A DNA stretch of 32,726 nucleotides from an uncultured Gammaproteobacteria bacterium (GCA_913063495.1 CAJXXT010000039.1:1-32726), one strand, 5' to 3'. Counted from the first letter of the stretch, positions 7,356-16,538 are shown. Program-made: numbers and translations. The notes: generated from the letters alone by a model not told the origin.

Positions 7356-8106
7356 TCAGTCTTCAGTCCTTACCAAGCGAACAACGTGATTGTTCATCAT
7401 GGGATCAACATGGGCATGTCCACCGAGAAAACTAACACCCCAGGCCATTCCCGTCCCTCTCGCATATGGTGAAGATGACCATACAAAAGATGTAGTTGTA
7501 GCGGGGAAATAAGTAGAATTAATAGTTGGTGAATAGCACCTCTCCTCAACTGAAGTAATCACTGTCAATTGCTGGATCTAGACGACTTAAATCAGTAATC
7601 CCTCTCAACTCCAATCGCGTCGGCACCCTCCAATTCGAATAGCCGCAAAGGTTTTCCTCGTTGGCTCCTTCAACCAGAGAATTCCAATCGTCATAATAAG
7701 CACCATATCCAGCTCCCTGCGCAGTCAGGCCGCCCCAGCGATATTTATTATCTCTATCGTGAATACCTCCATCATCACTCTTTACCTCCCAGACCAGACC
7801 AGCGACCTTATCCTTAACGCAAGACCACTCTTCTGAACTAGCCGATAGTGCATTTCCGTTACTATCAAGCTTGGTGAAGCTGAAACCAGCGTGACCATCC
7901 GAATCATTATTGTGAGTAAAATCACGACCGTAGGAACAGTCTTGTTCTTCTATAGTTTCCTCTATGCATTCTGCATTTAAACCGTTTGGGTAGTTTCCAC
8001 CCCAAGTGATACCAGTGTCATTTAAGCTGGGCTGAGAGTTTTTACATCCTGTAAGCGACAAAACAGCAACAAAACACAAAGAATAATTTTTCATAAATAC
8101 CGTCAC
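7356..8106 (-). pseudogene. DUF1566-type lipoprotein, frameshifted
   Basis: The N-terminus is a lipoprotein signal (MKNYSLCFVAVLSLTGC), so the product would be anchored to a membrane by the cysteine. GTG at 8106 has GGAG at good spacing; an ATG at 8094 is the alternative. The body shows the DUF1566 pattern: VAGLVWEVKSDDGGIHD, YRWGG and NWRVPTRLELRGI. The frame ends with TGA at 7546-7548 just after DPAIDSDYFS. The expected C-terminus continues in another frame, SPTINSTYFPATTTSFVWSS and then NNHVVRLVR, ending at 7356. The two frames overlap by about 20 bp, and the similar phrases AIDSDYF and TINSTYF suggest that a short duplication accompanied the frameshift. DUF1566 domains are surface or secreted modules of unknown role. 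It opens block 2, directly beside the IS remnant. Confidence 0.75.
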
Positions 8107-8326
8107 AATTTTCTCCACTAAGAATCTTAATATCCATTTAATTCAACTAGACAATCAACTACTTGTTCAAAAAAACATGCAACAGACATCAACCTTATTC
8201 TACTGTATCTGCCCATAATCCATATAGAGAGCCATTCTACTGAGATGCCTACCTTCCTACACATTCACTCAGCAAGCCCTTTATAGCACCAAGAAAGCCC
8301 TGCACAGACCTTATTATTATATCAAG

Positions 8327-9058
8327 CTACACCTCTTCCGAAGCCTTCTTAATCCACGTTTTATACAGCTTATTGTAATGACTTCCCGACCGCTTAGCCT
8401 TCAGTGCTAACTCACTAAATATCCGATTAGCCCCTTCCCTATCACCTTCAGCCTTGAGCAGCATTCCCAACCGATAGGATGGCTCAGGGCCCGGATAATA
8501 TGTCTTCAGCACCTTAAACTCTTCTTTAGCTTCCTCAATGTGACCAAGCTTTATCAGCACCTTCGCATACAGTAAATGACCGTCTTGAGATTTATGGTCA
8601 GGGTGTTTCTCTATCAGCTGATCCAGCATCAACTTGGATTTATCATGCTTACCTTGCAGATAATACACGCCCGCTAACTCTTCCGATAACATTGGGTCAT
8701 CCGCATACATCCCTTTCATAGCCCTCTCAAAGAGCTTCTCTGCTTCACCGTAATCGCCTTTATTTATGCACTCCTTCGCAAGGGCAACGGTGTTCTCGAT
8801 AGTATCAGCAACAGCTAAGTTCTCAGCAGCCTGTCTTATGATTCGGTGAGGGTTCATTGCTGCACTGGCCTTTCTATTCGCATTCTTTGCTGTACTGGAA
8901 TTAGAAAGTGCTGGTAAGAGTTCAACGATGAAGTATGCAAGACCACCTATTAACGGGAACATCAGCAAGATGAATATCCATGAATTACTTCTTCCTGTCT
9001 TGAGCACATGAACCACTAAAGCCAGCTGAATGATGATTGAAATGATAAAGATTGGCAT
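8327..9058 (-). CDS. TPR-repeat membrane protein
   Basis: This 243-residue protein has two N-terminal membrane helices (about residues 3-20 and 27-48) separated by the conserved turn HVLKTGRSNSWIF, the layout of the PLDc_N-like leader found in several membrane proteins. From about residue 80 there are four to five tetratricopeptide-type helix pairs (CINKGDYGEAEKLFERAM, VYYLQGKHDKSKLMLDQL, VLIKLGHIEEAKEEFKVL, LLKAEGDREGANRIFSEL). The TPR part should lie in the cytoplasm as a docking surface. The family is common in proteobacteria and uncharacterised. The gene stands alone in block 2, between the small lipoprotein gene and the broken DUF1566 gene; the 208 bp downstream (8119-8326) hold nothing I can name. 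Confidence 0.8.
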   Translation of the reverse strand: MPIFIISIIIQLALVVHVLKTGRSNSWIFILLMFPLIGGLAYFIVELLPALSNSSTAKNANRKASAAMNPHRIIRQAAENLAVADTIENTVALAKECINKGDYGEAEKLFERAMKGMYADDPMLSEELAGVYYLQGKHDKSKLMLDQLIEKHPDHKSQDGHLLYAKVLIKLGHIEEAKEEFKVLKTYYPGPEPSYRLGMLLKAEGDREGANRIFSELALKAKRSGSHYNKLYKTWIKKASEEV

Positions 9059-9250
9059 ACAGAACTCCTTTTCTGTGAAAAAATGGTATTGATTTGTTCC
9101 GGTAAACTGGCTGTTACTTCAAGTCCGCAGGGTAATCCTTAAGCACATCCATGTCATTGGTTGATTTGCAACCTTTCCGTAACTAAGCGCGCCCGCGCCG
9201 ACCAAACGCCTGCCCTTATACCTTGGGTGGCTTAGAGTTGACTGCTTCGG

Positions 9251-9397
9251 TCAAACTCTTTGGTATTCACTGACCTGTTCTACAGCTACGATATTACAAA
9301 TATCATCACCAAACAGGTTTGCGATATCGCAGGTTGTACAGGCTTGTAAGTTTAAAGATAGGAGAAGTAATGCAATTTTCTGTATTTTGGAGGTCAT
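9251..9397 (-). CDS. Small lipoprotein, 48 residues, possibly truncated
   Basis: A short frame from ATG (9395-9397) to TGA (9251-9253) begins MTSKIQKIALLLLSLNLQAC. That is a full lipoprotein signal peptide with the lipobox LQAC, so Cys20 would be acylated. The mature part has only 28 residues and contains two more cysteines (TTCDIANLFGDDIC). It may be a genuine small lipoprotein or the first part of a longer one cut by a frameshift, since the block is clearly decaying. IS remnant copy C ends about 50 bp upstream. The 192 bp between it and the TPR gene hold no further gene that I can see. Confidence 0.5.
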   Translation of the reverse strand: MTSKIQKIALLLLSLNLQACTTCDIANLFGDDICNIVAVEQVSEYQRV

Positions 9398-9450
9398 AGC
9401 CAACCCTTTTATTATTATCACTTAGTGCATGATACCTACATTAAAGAATG

Positions 9451-9629
9451 GATCAACAATCACTTCCGTCAACAATGCCATTTACCCAAAGCACGTCACT
9501 ATCGTGAAATTAGAGACCGTGCATTTGAACAATGGTCTCAGGTTACCTGCGCCCTAAATTTAGTAATAAACAACTAAGTCAAATACACCCAGAATCATTA
9601 CGCTTTGACCAGGTTAAGTTGACAGTATC
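9451..9629 (+). repeat. IS6-family right-end remnant, copy C
   Basis: This is the third copy of the IS right end, from GATCAACAATCAC to the terminal repeat AGGTTAAGTTGACAGTATC. It differs from copy B at only a few positions and starts within about a dozen bases of the same internal point. It marks the right border of block 2 and of the whole accessory region. Confidence 0.85.
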
Positions 9630-9872
9630 ACCTTGGCAGTGCCAGCTATCTAGAACCTCAGATACCTGACGAGAGTAAAACTCCGTTTTTACTATTGGCG
9701 ACTCATTTGGCGTACACGCCCACGTGCGGACAAAAGAGTTCCCTAATTTTCAGGGCGGAACTTATCAGTATTGGCACACTCTTTCAATGTGATTATTGTT
9801 ACAGCGTAATGTGATAAATAATAGTTTGAAGTACTAGAACTAGGTTACAGTAATACTTTACATGTCCTAAAC
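9630..9872. other. Intergenic junction between island and core region
   Basis: These 243 bp lie between the last IS remnant and the cysteine-rich gene. A plus-strand frame stays open for about 62 codons after the IS end (roughly 9624-9813, LGSASYLEPQIPDESKTPFL, ending CDYCYSVM) but has no start codon. It could be the tail of a gene truncated by the IS or chance. No terminator or RNA is evident. Confidence 0.3.
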
Positions 9873-10880
9873 ATGAGAATAACCGATACGGTAACTAGCG
9901 ATATGAGAGACCACTCCACCTTCAACGCACAAGCCGCTACGTTACGTTGTGAAGTCTGCCGTACCCCGCTTACACCACTTGATTCAACACCATTTGATGC
10001 AACACCACGTTCCAGCAGTACTTATTCAATCTGCCGCTCATTTGACTGCAAAAGAGTGATGGATCAAAAAACCACCATGGAGCCTACCCTCTTTAAACAC
10101 CACTTGGCTTTTCAATGTAAGCTCATTCAACAACGGCAAGAGAAAGAGAATTCGCATAAACAACACGTTGCTGGCATAAAGCTAAAAGAGCGTAATGAAA
10201 ATCAGGAAATCTTTACAAAGACATTAGCAAGCGCACCCCTCCTTTCAAAAAACACTCTCCAATTAATCCCCATCCCCTCAGGAATCTCAACACTAACTAA
10301 ACTTCCAGAAGAGCGTAGAAATCGATATATCGACCATTTAAAAAACGTTATAGAAAAAGCATCTACCTACACTCACGCATCGGAAGTACCACCTGACCAA
10401 CATCACGACGCCTACGAAAAACTTGCCCTCAATGAGCGTTCATTTAAACAGTCACCTTTATTGCAAGCGACCTGTGACTCTATGTGCGCTATGTGCAAGG
10501 GCGGATGTTGCGCGGATGGGAAAGAGCATGCTTACATTTCACCCGTCATTATCAGGCGTCAAATGGACGCCAACCCAGAACTGCAAAAAGAAGACATACT
10601 CGCAACCTATACCGCTAACATCGCCCCTGAATCAGCACAAAATGCGTGCATCAATCAAACAAAGACCGGCTGCGCACTGCCCAGAACGCTTCGAGCAGAT
10701 ATCTGTAACAGCTATTTCTGTGGCCCTATATCTACCTACATAAAAAACATGGAATCTGTAGAAATATTAAAACCCGTATTGGCAATACAACGATCCAATC
10801 ACGCCTGGAATCGGTTTGATACGAGCAAACCCAACAATGTTGTCGATGTGAGATTAATAGAGTCCGATCAAATACAATAA
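9873..10880 (+). CDS. Cysteine-rich protein with YkgJ-like cluster
   Basis: This 335-residue soluble protein has two metal-binding regions. Residues 26-59 (C26-x2-C29 ... C54-x4-C59) look like a zinc ribbon. Residues 201-283 hold C201, C205, C208, C212, C213, then C259, C267, C278 and C283 in the order C...C..C...CC ... GCALPRTLRADIC....C. That order matches the YkgJ/UPF0153-type cluster family, thought to chelate zinc or iron. A charged helical linker (about 80-200) joins them. The ATG at 9873 has only a weak ribosome site. The next gene, ppsR, starts 120 bp on, so they are probably transcribed separately. Function unknown; a metal-dependent or Fe-S protein is likely from the Cys spacing. 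Confidence 0.7.
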   Translation: MRITDTVTSDMRDHSTFNAQAATLRCEVCRTPLTPLDSTPFDATPRSSSTYSICRSFDCKRVMDQKTTMEPTLFKHHLAFQCKLIQQRQEKENSHKQHVAGIKLKERNENQEIFTKTLASAPLLSKNTLQLIPIPSGISTLTKLPEERRNRYIDHLKNVIEKASTYTHASEVPPDQHHDAYEKLALNERSFKQSPLLQATCDSMCAMCKGGCCADGKEHAYISPVIIRRQMDANPELQKEDILATYTANIAPESAQNACINQTKTGCALPRTLRADICNSYFCGPISTYIKNMESVEILKPVLAIQRSNHAWNRFDTSKPNNVVDVRLIESDQIQ

Positions 10881-10960
10881 ACACCCCGATAGCTGCGGCC
10901 TTTAAAGCATCAAAAAATGTACAAATCACTCGTCCTAGGCCTGTTTTCACGGTAAATTAG

Positions 10961-10979
10961 GGCTCTTATTCCCAGAGCC
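10961..10979 (+). promoter_or_regulatory. Short hairpin in the ppsR leader
   Basis: GGCTCT and AGAGCC pair perfectly around a 7-base loop, ending 21 bases before the ppsR start and just upstream of its GGAG. It may affect translation or stabilise the mRNA. With 6 bp of stem it could be chance. Confidence 0.25.
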
Positions 10980-11000
10980 AAGTTCGGAGAACATTTACCC

Positions 11001-11819
11001 ATGAAGCGTACCGCCTTTTTTATCTCCGATGGCACAGGCATTACGGCCGAAACCCTGGGAAACAGCTTATTAGCTCAATTTGAACATATCGAATTTGAAC
11101 GTGTCACTATCCCTTACGTAGACAATGCAGAAAGCGCTAAAGAAGCCGTTCAAAAGATCAACAAAGCGGCAGACAATGATGGTAAACAGCCCGTGATTTT
11201 TGACACTATTGTTGATCAATCCATACGTGAAATGATCTACAATGCCAATGGATTTATGATGGATGTGTTTGAATCCTTTCTCAAACCATTAGAATCGGTA
11301 CTTGAATCAAGTTCATCCTATTCGGTCGGCAAATCTCACTCTGTTCCAGATGATGATTCTTACAAGGTGCGCATTGATGCCGTTCACTTTGCCCTGGATA
11401 ACGATGATGGCGCACGAACACGGTATTATGATAAAGCCGACGTTATTCTTATCGGTGTTTCTCGCTCCGGAAAAACACCGACCTGCTTGTATCTCGCACT
11501 GCAATTCGGTATAAAAGCCGCCAATTATCCACTTACTGAAGATGACCTTGACGACGTCCAACTACCCAAACCGTTGAGGGCCCACCGGGATAAGTTATTT
11601 GGCTTGAGTATAGAAGCAGAACGTTTAGCAGCCATTCGAACGGAGCGAAAATCAAACAGTAAATATGCGTCACTAAGCCAATGCGAATCTGAAGTTAGGG
11701 GTGCCGAAGCCATCTATAACCGCTTCAGGATTCCGTATTTAAATTCAACCCATGCGTCGGTTGAAGAAATTTCCACTCGAATTCTCGCGAAAACCAAGAT
11801 TGAGAGGCGCCTTCAGTAG
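11001..11819 (+). CDS. ppsR: PEP synthase regulatory protein (bifunctional kinase/pyrophosphorylase)
   Basis: This 272-residue protein belongs to the PSRP family. It inactivates phosphoenolpyruvate synthase by ADP-dependent phosphorylation of a threonine and reactivates it by Pi-dependent dephosphorylation, so it sets gluconeogenic flux. The start [19 protein letters not shown] is the family signature, and the P-loop GVSRSGKT lies at residues 152-159, followed by TP and LALQFG. Length is normal for the family. In many relatives ppsA lies divergently next door, but here the upstream neighbour is the cysteine-rich protein and no ppsA is in the window. The start is the only sensible ATG, with GGAG 12 bases ahead. 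PpsR is the sole regulator visible for this pathway. Confidence 0.95.
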   Translation: MKRTAFFISDGTGITAETLGNSLLAQFEHIEFERVTIPYVDNAESAKEAVQKINKAADNDGKQPVIFDTIVDQSIREMIYNANGFMMDVFESFLKPLESVLESSSSYSVGKSHSVPDDDSYKVRIDAVHFALDNDDGARTRYYDKADVILIGVSRSGKTPTCLYLALQFGIKAANYPLTEDDLDDVQLPKPLRAHRDKLFGLSIEAERLAAIRTERKSNSKYASLSQCESEVRGAEAIYNRFRIPYLNSTHASVEEISTRILAKTKIERRLQ

Positions 11820-11866
11820 AAGCTGCCCTAAATAATTCGCTCAAAAACAGGCTACAATCGTCAAAC

Positions 11867-13258
11867 GTGACAACTTTACTCTGCGACACACTCCCCTATT
11901 ACCCAGACAGCTTGTCACTAATGGCGCTGTTTGTTGACCTGCCTTGGCCAGTTCTTCTTGATAGCGGACACTCGCAAGATAACAACTACCCTAATCACCA
12001 TATTGATATTATCGCTGCGGCGCCAACAAAACTCCTAGTTTCACGCAACAATACAACCTATGAAAAAAATCAAGCTGACGCTTATAACGAGGTTGATGAC
12101 GCCTTTTTTACTGCATTACGAGCAGGCCTCCCAAAATCAACACAACACCCGAACCCAGACCTATACCCCATAGCACCAGGCTGGATGGGTTGCCTATCTT
12201 ATGATTTAAGTAAGCAATTGGAACACTTACCCTCAACCACCCACAATGACACCAACATTCCCGATGCTGCGTTTGGTTTTTACGAATGGGTTATTGCCAC
12301 AAACCATAAAACTAAAACAACCGGTATTATCTATATTGAAAACGCTGATGTTGACATTATACGTAAACGCTTGTCTTCCACTTACACGCTTTCCAGTAAA
12401 GTGGATTCATCGCGAGAGAGCTTCCGCTTAACATCAAATTTTCAATCTGATCAATCCAAAAAATCCTACCAATCAAAGTTCAAACAAATTAAAAATTACA
12501 TACTTTCTGGCGACACTTACCAAATCAACTTTGCACAGCGTTTTTCCGCAGAATGTGCTGGTTCTAGCTGGGATGCCTACCGTACATTAAGGGCGAATAA
12601 TCCTGCTCCAATGGGGGCTTTTTTTGCTACCGAAGAATTCCAGCTACTCAGCCTCTCACCAGAGCGCTTTATCAAAGTAGAAGACAATCAGTTAACGACA
12701 TCTCCAATAAAAGGCACCCGCCCAAGGGCATCAAACGCCAAGCAGGATTTAAAAAACAAAGTGGATTTGTGCAACAGCCCAAAAGACCAAGCAGAGAACC
12801 TGATGATTGTTGATCTGCTTAGAAATGACTTTGGCAAAGTATGCAAGCCAGGAAGCATCTCTGTGCCGTCGTTATTTGATATTGAAAGTTTTCCAAATGT
12901 ACATCATTTGGTCAGCACAATAACAGGGGCTCTCAATGATGACTGTGATGGCATAGATGCTATAAAACAAGGGTTTCCAGGAGGATCGATCACCGGCACA
13001 CCCAAGGTGCGCGCAATGGAAATCATTGATGAACTAGAAAATCATCACCGCTCGGCTTACTGCGGATCAATGGCTTACTTCAATACCATGGGTGCATGTG
13101 ACAGTAATATCAATATCAGAACGTTTGTAATGCAAGGCGAAAACATTCACTGCTGGGGCGGGGGTGGGATTGTTGCGGACTCTGTTTGCGAAGATGAGTA
13201 CCAAGAAACCTTTGATAAGGTGGAACGCTTCTTACTTGCATTGGAAAAAAAAAGGTAA
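11867..13258 (+). CDS. pabB: Aminodeoxychorismate synthase component I
   Basis: This 463-residue enzyme converts chorismate plus ammonia (from PabA) to 4-amino-4-deoxychorismate for folate synthesis. The start is GTG at 11867, with only a weak ribosome site; the text DTLPYYPDSL..PWPVLLDSGH fits the N-terminus of the family. The chorismate-binding domain fills the C-terminal part: GDTYQINFAQRF, SLSPERFIKV, PIKGTRPR, NLMIVDLLRNDFGKVC, FPGGSITGTPKVRAMEIIDE and GGGIVADS. The PIKGTRPR motif with lysine marks PabB rather than anthranilate synthase TrpE. It lies 47 bp after ppsR and converges on thrH across a shared terminator. PabA is not in this window. Confidence 0.93.
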   Translation: MTTLLCDTLPYYPDSLSLMALFVDLPWPVLLDSGHSQDNNYPNHHIDIIAAAPTKLLVSRNNTTYEKNQADAYNEVDDAFFTALRAGLPKSTQHPNPDLYPIAPGWMGCLSYDLSKQLEHLPSTTHNDTNIPDAAFGFYEWVIATNHKTKTTGIIYIENADVDIIRKRLSSTYTLSSKVDSSRESFRLTSNFQSDQSKKSYQSKFKQIKNYILSGDTYQINFAQRFSAECAGSSWDAYRTLRANNPAPMGAFFATEEFQLLSLSPERFIKVEDNQLTTSPIKGTRPRASNAKQDLKNKVDLCNSPKDQAENLMIVDLLRNDFGKVCKPGSISVPSLFDIESFPNVHHLVSTITGALNDDCDGIDAIKQGFPGGSITGTPKVRAMEIIDELENHHRSAYCGSMAYFNTMGACDSNINIRTFVMQGENIHCWGGGGIVADSVCEDEYQETFDKVERFLLALEKKR

Positions 13259-13283
13259 GCAACTAGAAGTTACTTACCTTTTT
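13249..13283. terminator. Bidirectional terminator between pabB and thrH
   Basis: AAAAAGGTAAG and CTTACCTTTTT form a perfect 11-bp stem with a 13-base loop, with A-runs on one side and T-runs on the other, in the 40-bp gap between two convergent genes (the stem overlaps the pabB stop). It should end transcription from both sides. Confidence 0.8.
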
Positions 13284-13298
13284 AAAGCTACTTTATAA

Positions 13299-13916
13299 CT
13301 ACAAACTTAGCTTACGATTTGATGCTTTCAAAAATTCTTTCTTTAATTCTTCATATTCATGCACTGCGGGAAACTGAGGGAACTCGGCAATAACGTTGTC
13401 AGGTGCCTTAAACAAAATACCTGCTTCAGCCTCACTTAACATCGTGGTGTCGTTATAAGAGTCACCCGCTGCTATCACTCGATAATTCAGCGTATGAAAT
13501 GCTTTCACTGACTGTCGCTTGGGGTCAACTTGTCGTAATTTGTAATCGGTGATTGCACCATCTTCCGCCACTTCAAGCTTGTGACACAATAATGTTGGAA
13601 ACCCTAGCTGCCTCATCAAAGGTTGGGAAAACTCATAAAAGGTATCTGAGAGTATTACCACCTGAAAGCGCTCTCGCAACCAATCAACAAACTCAATCGC
13701 ACCAGGAATCGGGCTTAACTCGGAGATAACCTCTTGAATCTCTGTTAATCCAAGGTTGTGCTCTTTTAAGATAGCTAAACGTTGCTTCATTAAAACGTTA
13801 TAGTCAGGAATATCACGAGTAGTCGCTTTTAACGCATCAATGCCCGTTTTTTCCGCAAAACTAATCCAAATTTCGGGGATTAATACACCTTCAAGATCAA
13901 GACAAGCTAATTCCAC
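13299..13916 (-). CDS. thrH: Phosphoserine phosphatase / homoserine phosphotransferase ThrH
   Basis: This 205-residue HAD-superfamily protein is known from pseudomonads as ThrH, which can hydrolyse phosphoserine and transfer the phosphate to homoserine. Motif I is DLEGVLIPEIW with D7 and E9, the ThrH variant of the usual DxDxT. Motif II is VILSDTFYEFSQP (Ser with Thr next), and motif III is GDSYNDTTML with the metal-binding aspartates. Length is typical. The start ATG lies at 13914-13916. It faces pabB across a strong terminator and diverges from cysH. It can feed serine or threonine synthesis, and its place beside cysH and cysB is conserved in Pseudomonas as far as I recall. Confidence 0.93.
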   Translation of the reverse strand: MELACLDLEGVLIPEIWISFAEKTGIDALKATTRDIPDYNVLMKQRLAILKEHNLGLTEIQEVISELSPIPGAIEFVDWLRERFQVVILSDTFYEFSQPLMRQLGFPTLLCHKLEVAEDGAITDYKLRQVDPKRQSVKAFHTLNYRVIAAGDSYNDTTMLSEAEAGILFKAPDNVIAEFPQFPAVHEYEELKKEFLKASNRKLSL

Positions 13917-14064
13917 ATCAAACTCCTAATTTATGACAACCAATATGGCGGGGATTTACGAATATACGCAGTGGCGCAACTCTAGCGGGTCTCCCGATTG
14001 GTTGCAATCAAAACAAAACTCAGGGGTTCAATTACGGTGGTTGGATCGTTTTCTTAGCTATTTA

Positions 14065-14092
14065 TTGATCGCATATAACAAAATCTTATAAA
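14065..14092 (+). promoter_or_regulatory. Candidate sigma-70 promoter of cysH
   Basis: TTGATC and TATAAA are separated by 16 bases, about 115 bp before the cysH start. A second possible -10, TAGAAT at 14134-14139, has no clear -35 and could be the activator-dependent (CysB) promoter. I cannot choose between them from sequence. Confidence 0.35.
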
Positions 14093-14204
14093 AGTAGTCA
14101 ATCCTGGTATTTTTTTGGTTATGCAACCTCTGATAGAATAGCGCCTGTTTTAACTATCCAATTTCAGTATCAAATTTTACACCCGTGTTAAGAGAGGAGC
14201 ACAA

Positions 14205-14930
14205 ATGACATTTACCGCCGAAGAGATTCAAGCCCTAAACGATGATCTATCCACAAAAACACCACAAGAGATCCTTGCTGTAGCCCTAGACAAGGTTGAT
14301 AACGTTGCAATCTCCTTTAGCGGTGCAGAAGATGTTGTATTGGTAGACATGGCGTCCAGGTTAGGAAAGCCATTTCGTGTATTCACATTAGATACAGGCC
14401 GTTTACACAAAGAAACTTACCAATTTCTTGAGGCAGTACGTGAGAAGTATGGCGTAAGTGTTGAAACCACATTCCCTGAAGCTGAAGCTGTTAGAAAGCT
14501 AGTTGACGAAAAGGGCCTATTCAGCTTCTATAAAGATGACCACAAAGAATGCTGCGCGGTTCGAAAAATTGGCCCGCTCCGCAAAAAACTAACTACATTA
14601 GGCGGCTGGGTTACCGGTCAGCGCAAAGATCAAAGCCCAGGTACACGTGCAGATATTCCTGTTATCCAAATTGACGGAGCTTTCTCGACGGAAACTAACC
14701 AGTTGATCAAATTTAACCCTCTTGCTTCTTGGAGCTCTGCTCAAGTTTGGGATTACATTCGTAGCAATGATGTTCCCTTCAACAAGCTGCATGAACAAGG
14801 TTACACAAGCATCGGTTGTGAGCCTTGCACTCGCCCAGTACTTCCAAACCAACACGAACGTGAAGGTCGCTGGTGGTGGGAAGAAGCTACACAAAAAGAG
14901 TGCGGATTACACTCTTCTAACATCAAGTAA
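14205..14930 (+). CDS. cysH: Adenylylsulfate (APS) reductase
   Basis: This 241-residue enzyme reduces adenylylsulfate to sulfite and AMP with thioredoxin or glutaredoxin, in assimilatory sulfate reduction. Residues C116-C117 and C205-x2-C208 are the four ligands of the [4Fe-4S] cluster that marks the APS-type enzyme rather than the cluster-free PAPS enzyme. C233 in KECGLH is the catalytic cysteine that forms the thiosulfonate intermediate. The nucleotide-binding [12 protein letters not shown] (residues 37-48) and [10 protein letters not shown] are also present. GAGAGGAG lies close upstream of the ATG. It is followed at 29 bp by a small thioredoxin-like gene. Control by CysB is expected from the neighbourhood, with regulation by sulfur supply. 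Confidence 0.95.
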   Translation: MTFTAEEIQALNDDLSTKTPQEILAVALDKVDNVAISFSGAEDVVLVDMASRLGKPFRVFTLDTGRLHKETYQFLEAVREKYGVSVETTFPEAEAVRKLVDEKGLFSFYKDDHKECCAVRKIGPLRKKLTTLGGWVTGQRKDQSPGTRADIPVIQIDGAFSTETNQLIKFNPLASWSSAQVWDYIRSNDVPFNKLHEQGYTSIGCEPCTRPVLPNQHEREGRWWWEEATQKECGLHSSNIK

Positions 14931-14959
14931 AACCAGTACTCACGTATAGCGGACACTTT

Positions 14960-15295
14960 ATGAAAATCACCTTAGTAAAGAAAATATTGGCAGACGGCTC
15001 CCCTTGTAAAAAATGCGGAGACGTATTGGGTAGACTTGAAGATTCTGGTCAAATGGCCCGTATCGATGAAGTTGTTATCGCAGATGAGCGCGATCCAACC
15101 AGCCAAGGCATGCTTATAGCCGCTGAATATAGCGTCGATAGAGCGCCGTTTTTTGTTGTTGAAAATGACGATGGAAAAGTAGATATTTACACGGTGTATT
15201 TTAAATTCGTTAAAGATGTCTTAGAGCAGAAAACCGAAGAAAAAGATGAGATGAAAGAAATCTTGGATCAAAACCCTGATTTAGATTTTCTATAA
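14960..15295 (+). CDS. Thioredoxin-fold protein with CKKC motif
   Basis: This 111-residue soluble protein has a C16-x2-C19 redox pair (SPCKKCGDVLGRLEDSG) after a short first strand, then a strand APFFVVENDDGKVDIYT with the cis-Pro-like AP, and an acidic helical tail ending ILDQNPDLDFL. This is the glutaredoxin/thioredoxin layout. It lies 29 bp after cysH and ends just before a strong terminator, so the two form an operon. A homologue sits at the same place between cysH and cysB in Pseudomonas as I recall, annotated as hypothetical. A role as dedicated reductant or chaperone of APS reductase is an attractive inference; no experiment that I know shows it. Confidence 0.8.
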   Translation: MKITLVKKILADGSPCKKCGDVLGRLEDSGQMARIDEVVIADERDPTSQGMLIAAEYSVDRAPFFVVENDDGKVDIYTVYFKFVKDVLEQKTEEKDEMKEILDQNPDLDFL

Positions 15296-15342
15296 CCCTT
15301 ATCGCCTGATCGTTACATGAAAGCGATTAGATAATAAACGTG

Positions 15343-15380
15343 CAAATAAAAACGAGAGCTTATGCTCTCGTTTTTATTTG
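15343..15380. terminator. Strong bidirectional terminator after the cysH operon
   Basis: CAAATAAAAACGAGAGC and GCTCTCGTTTTTATTTG form a perfect 17-bp stem with the loop TTAT. The GC-rich core is followed by T-runs in both directions, so it can serve the cysH operon and the convergent cysB gene. Confidence 0.93.
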
Positions 15381-15420
15381 TGTACCAATTGCCGATTTCA
15401 GAAATTAATAGCTCAAAGTA

Positions 15421-16422
<1,002 letters not shown>

Positions 16423-16538
16423 TCAGCTATAAAAATATGCAAAAATATTACTTTCCAGAATAGGACAGAATCGTTAGATTTACCAACCTCATAGAGTTTG
16501 TTTTTATAAAAATCAGTTGTTGAGTAGTTATTTGTCAA

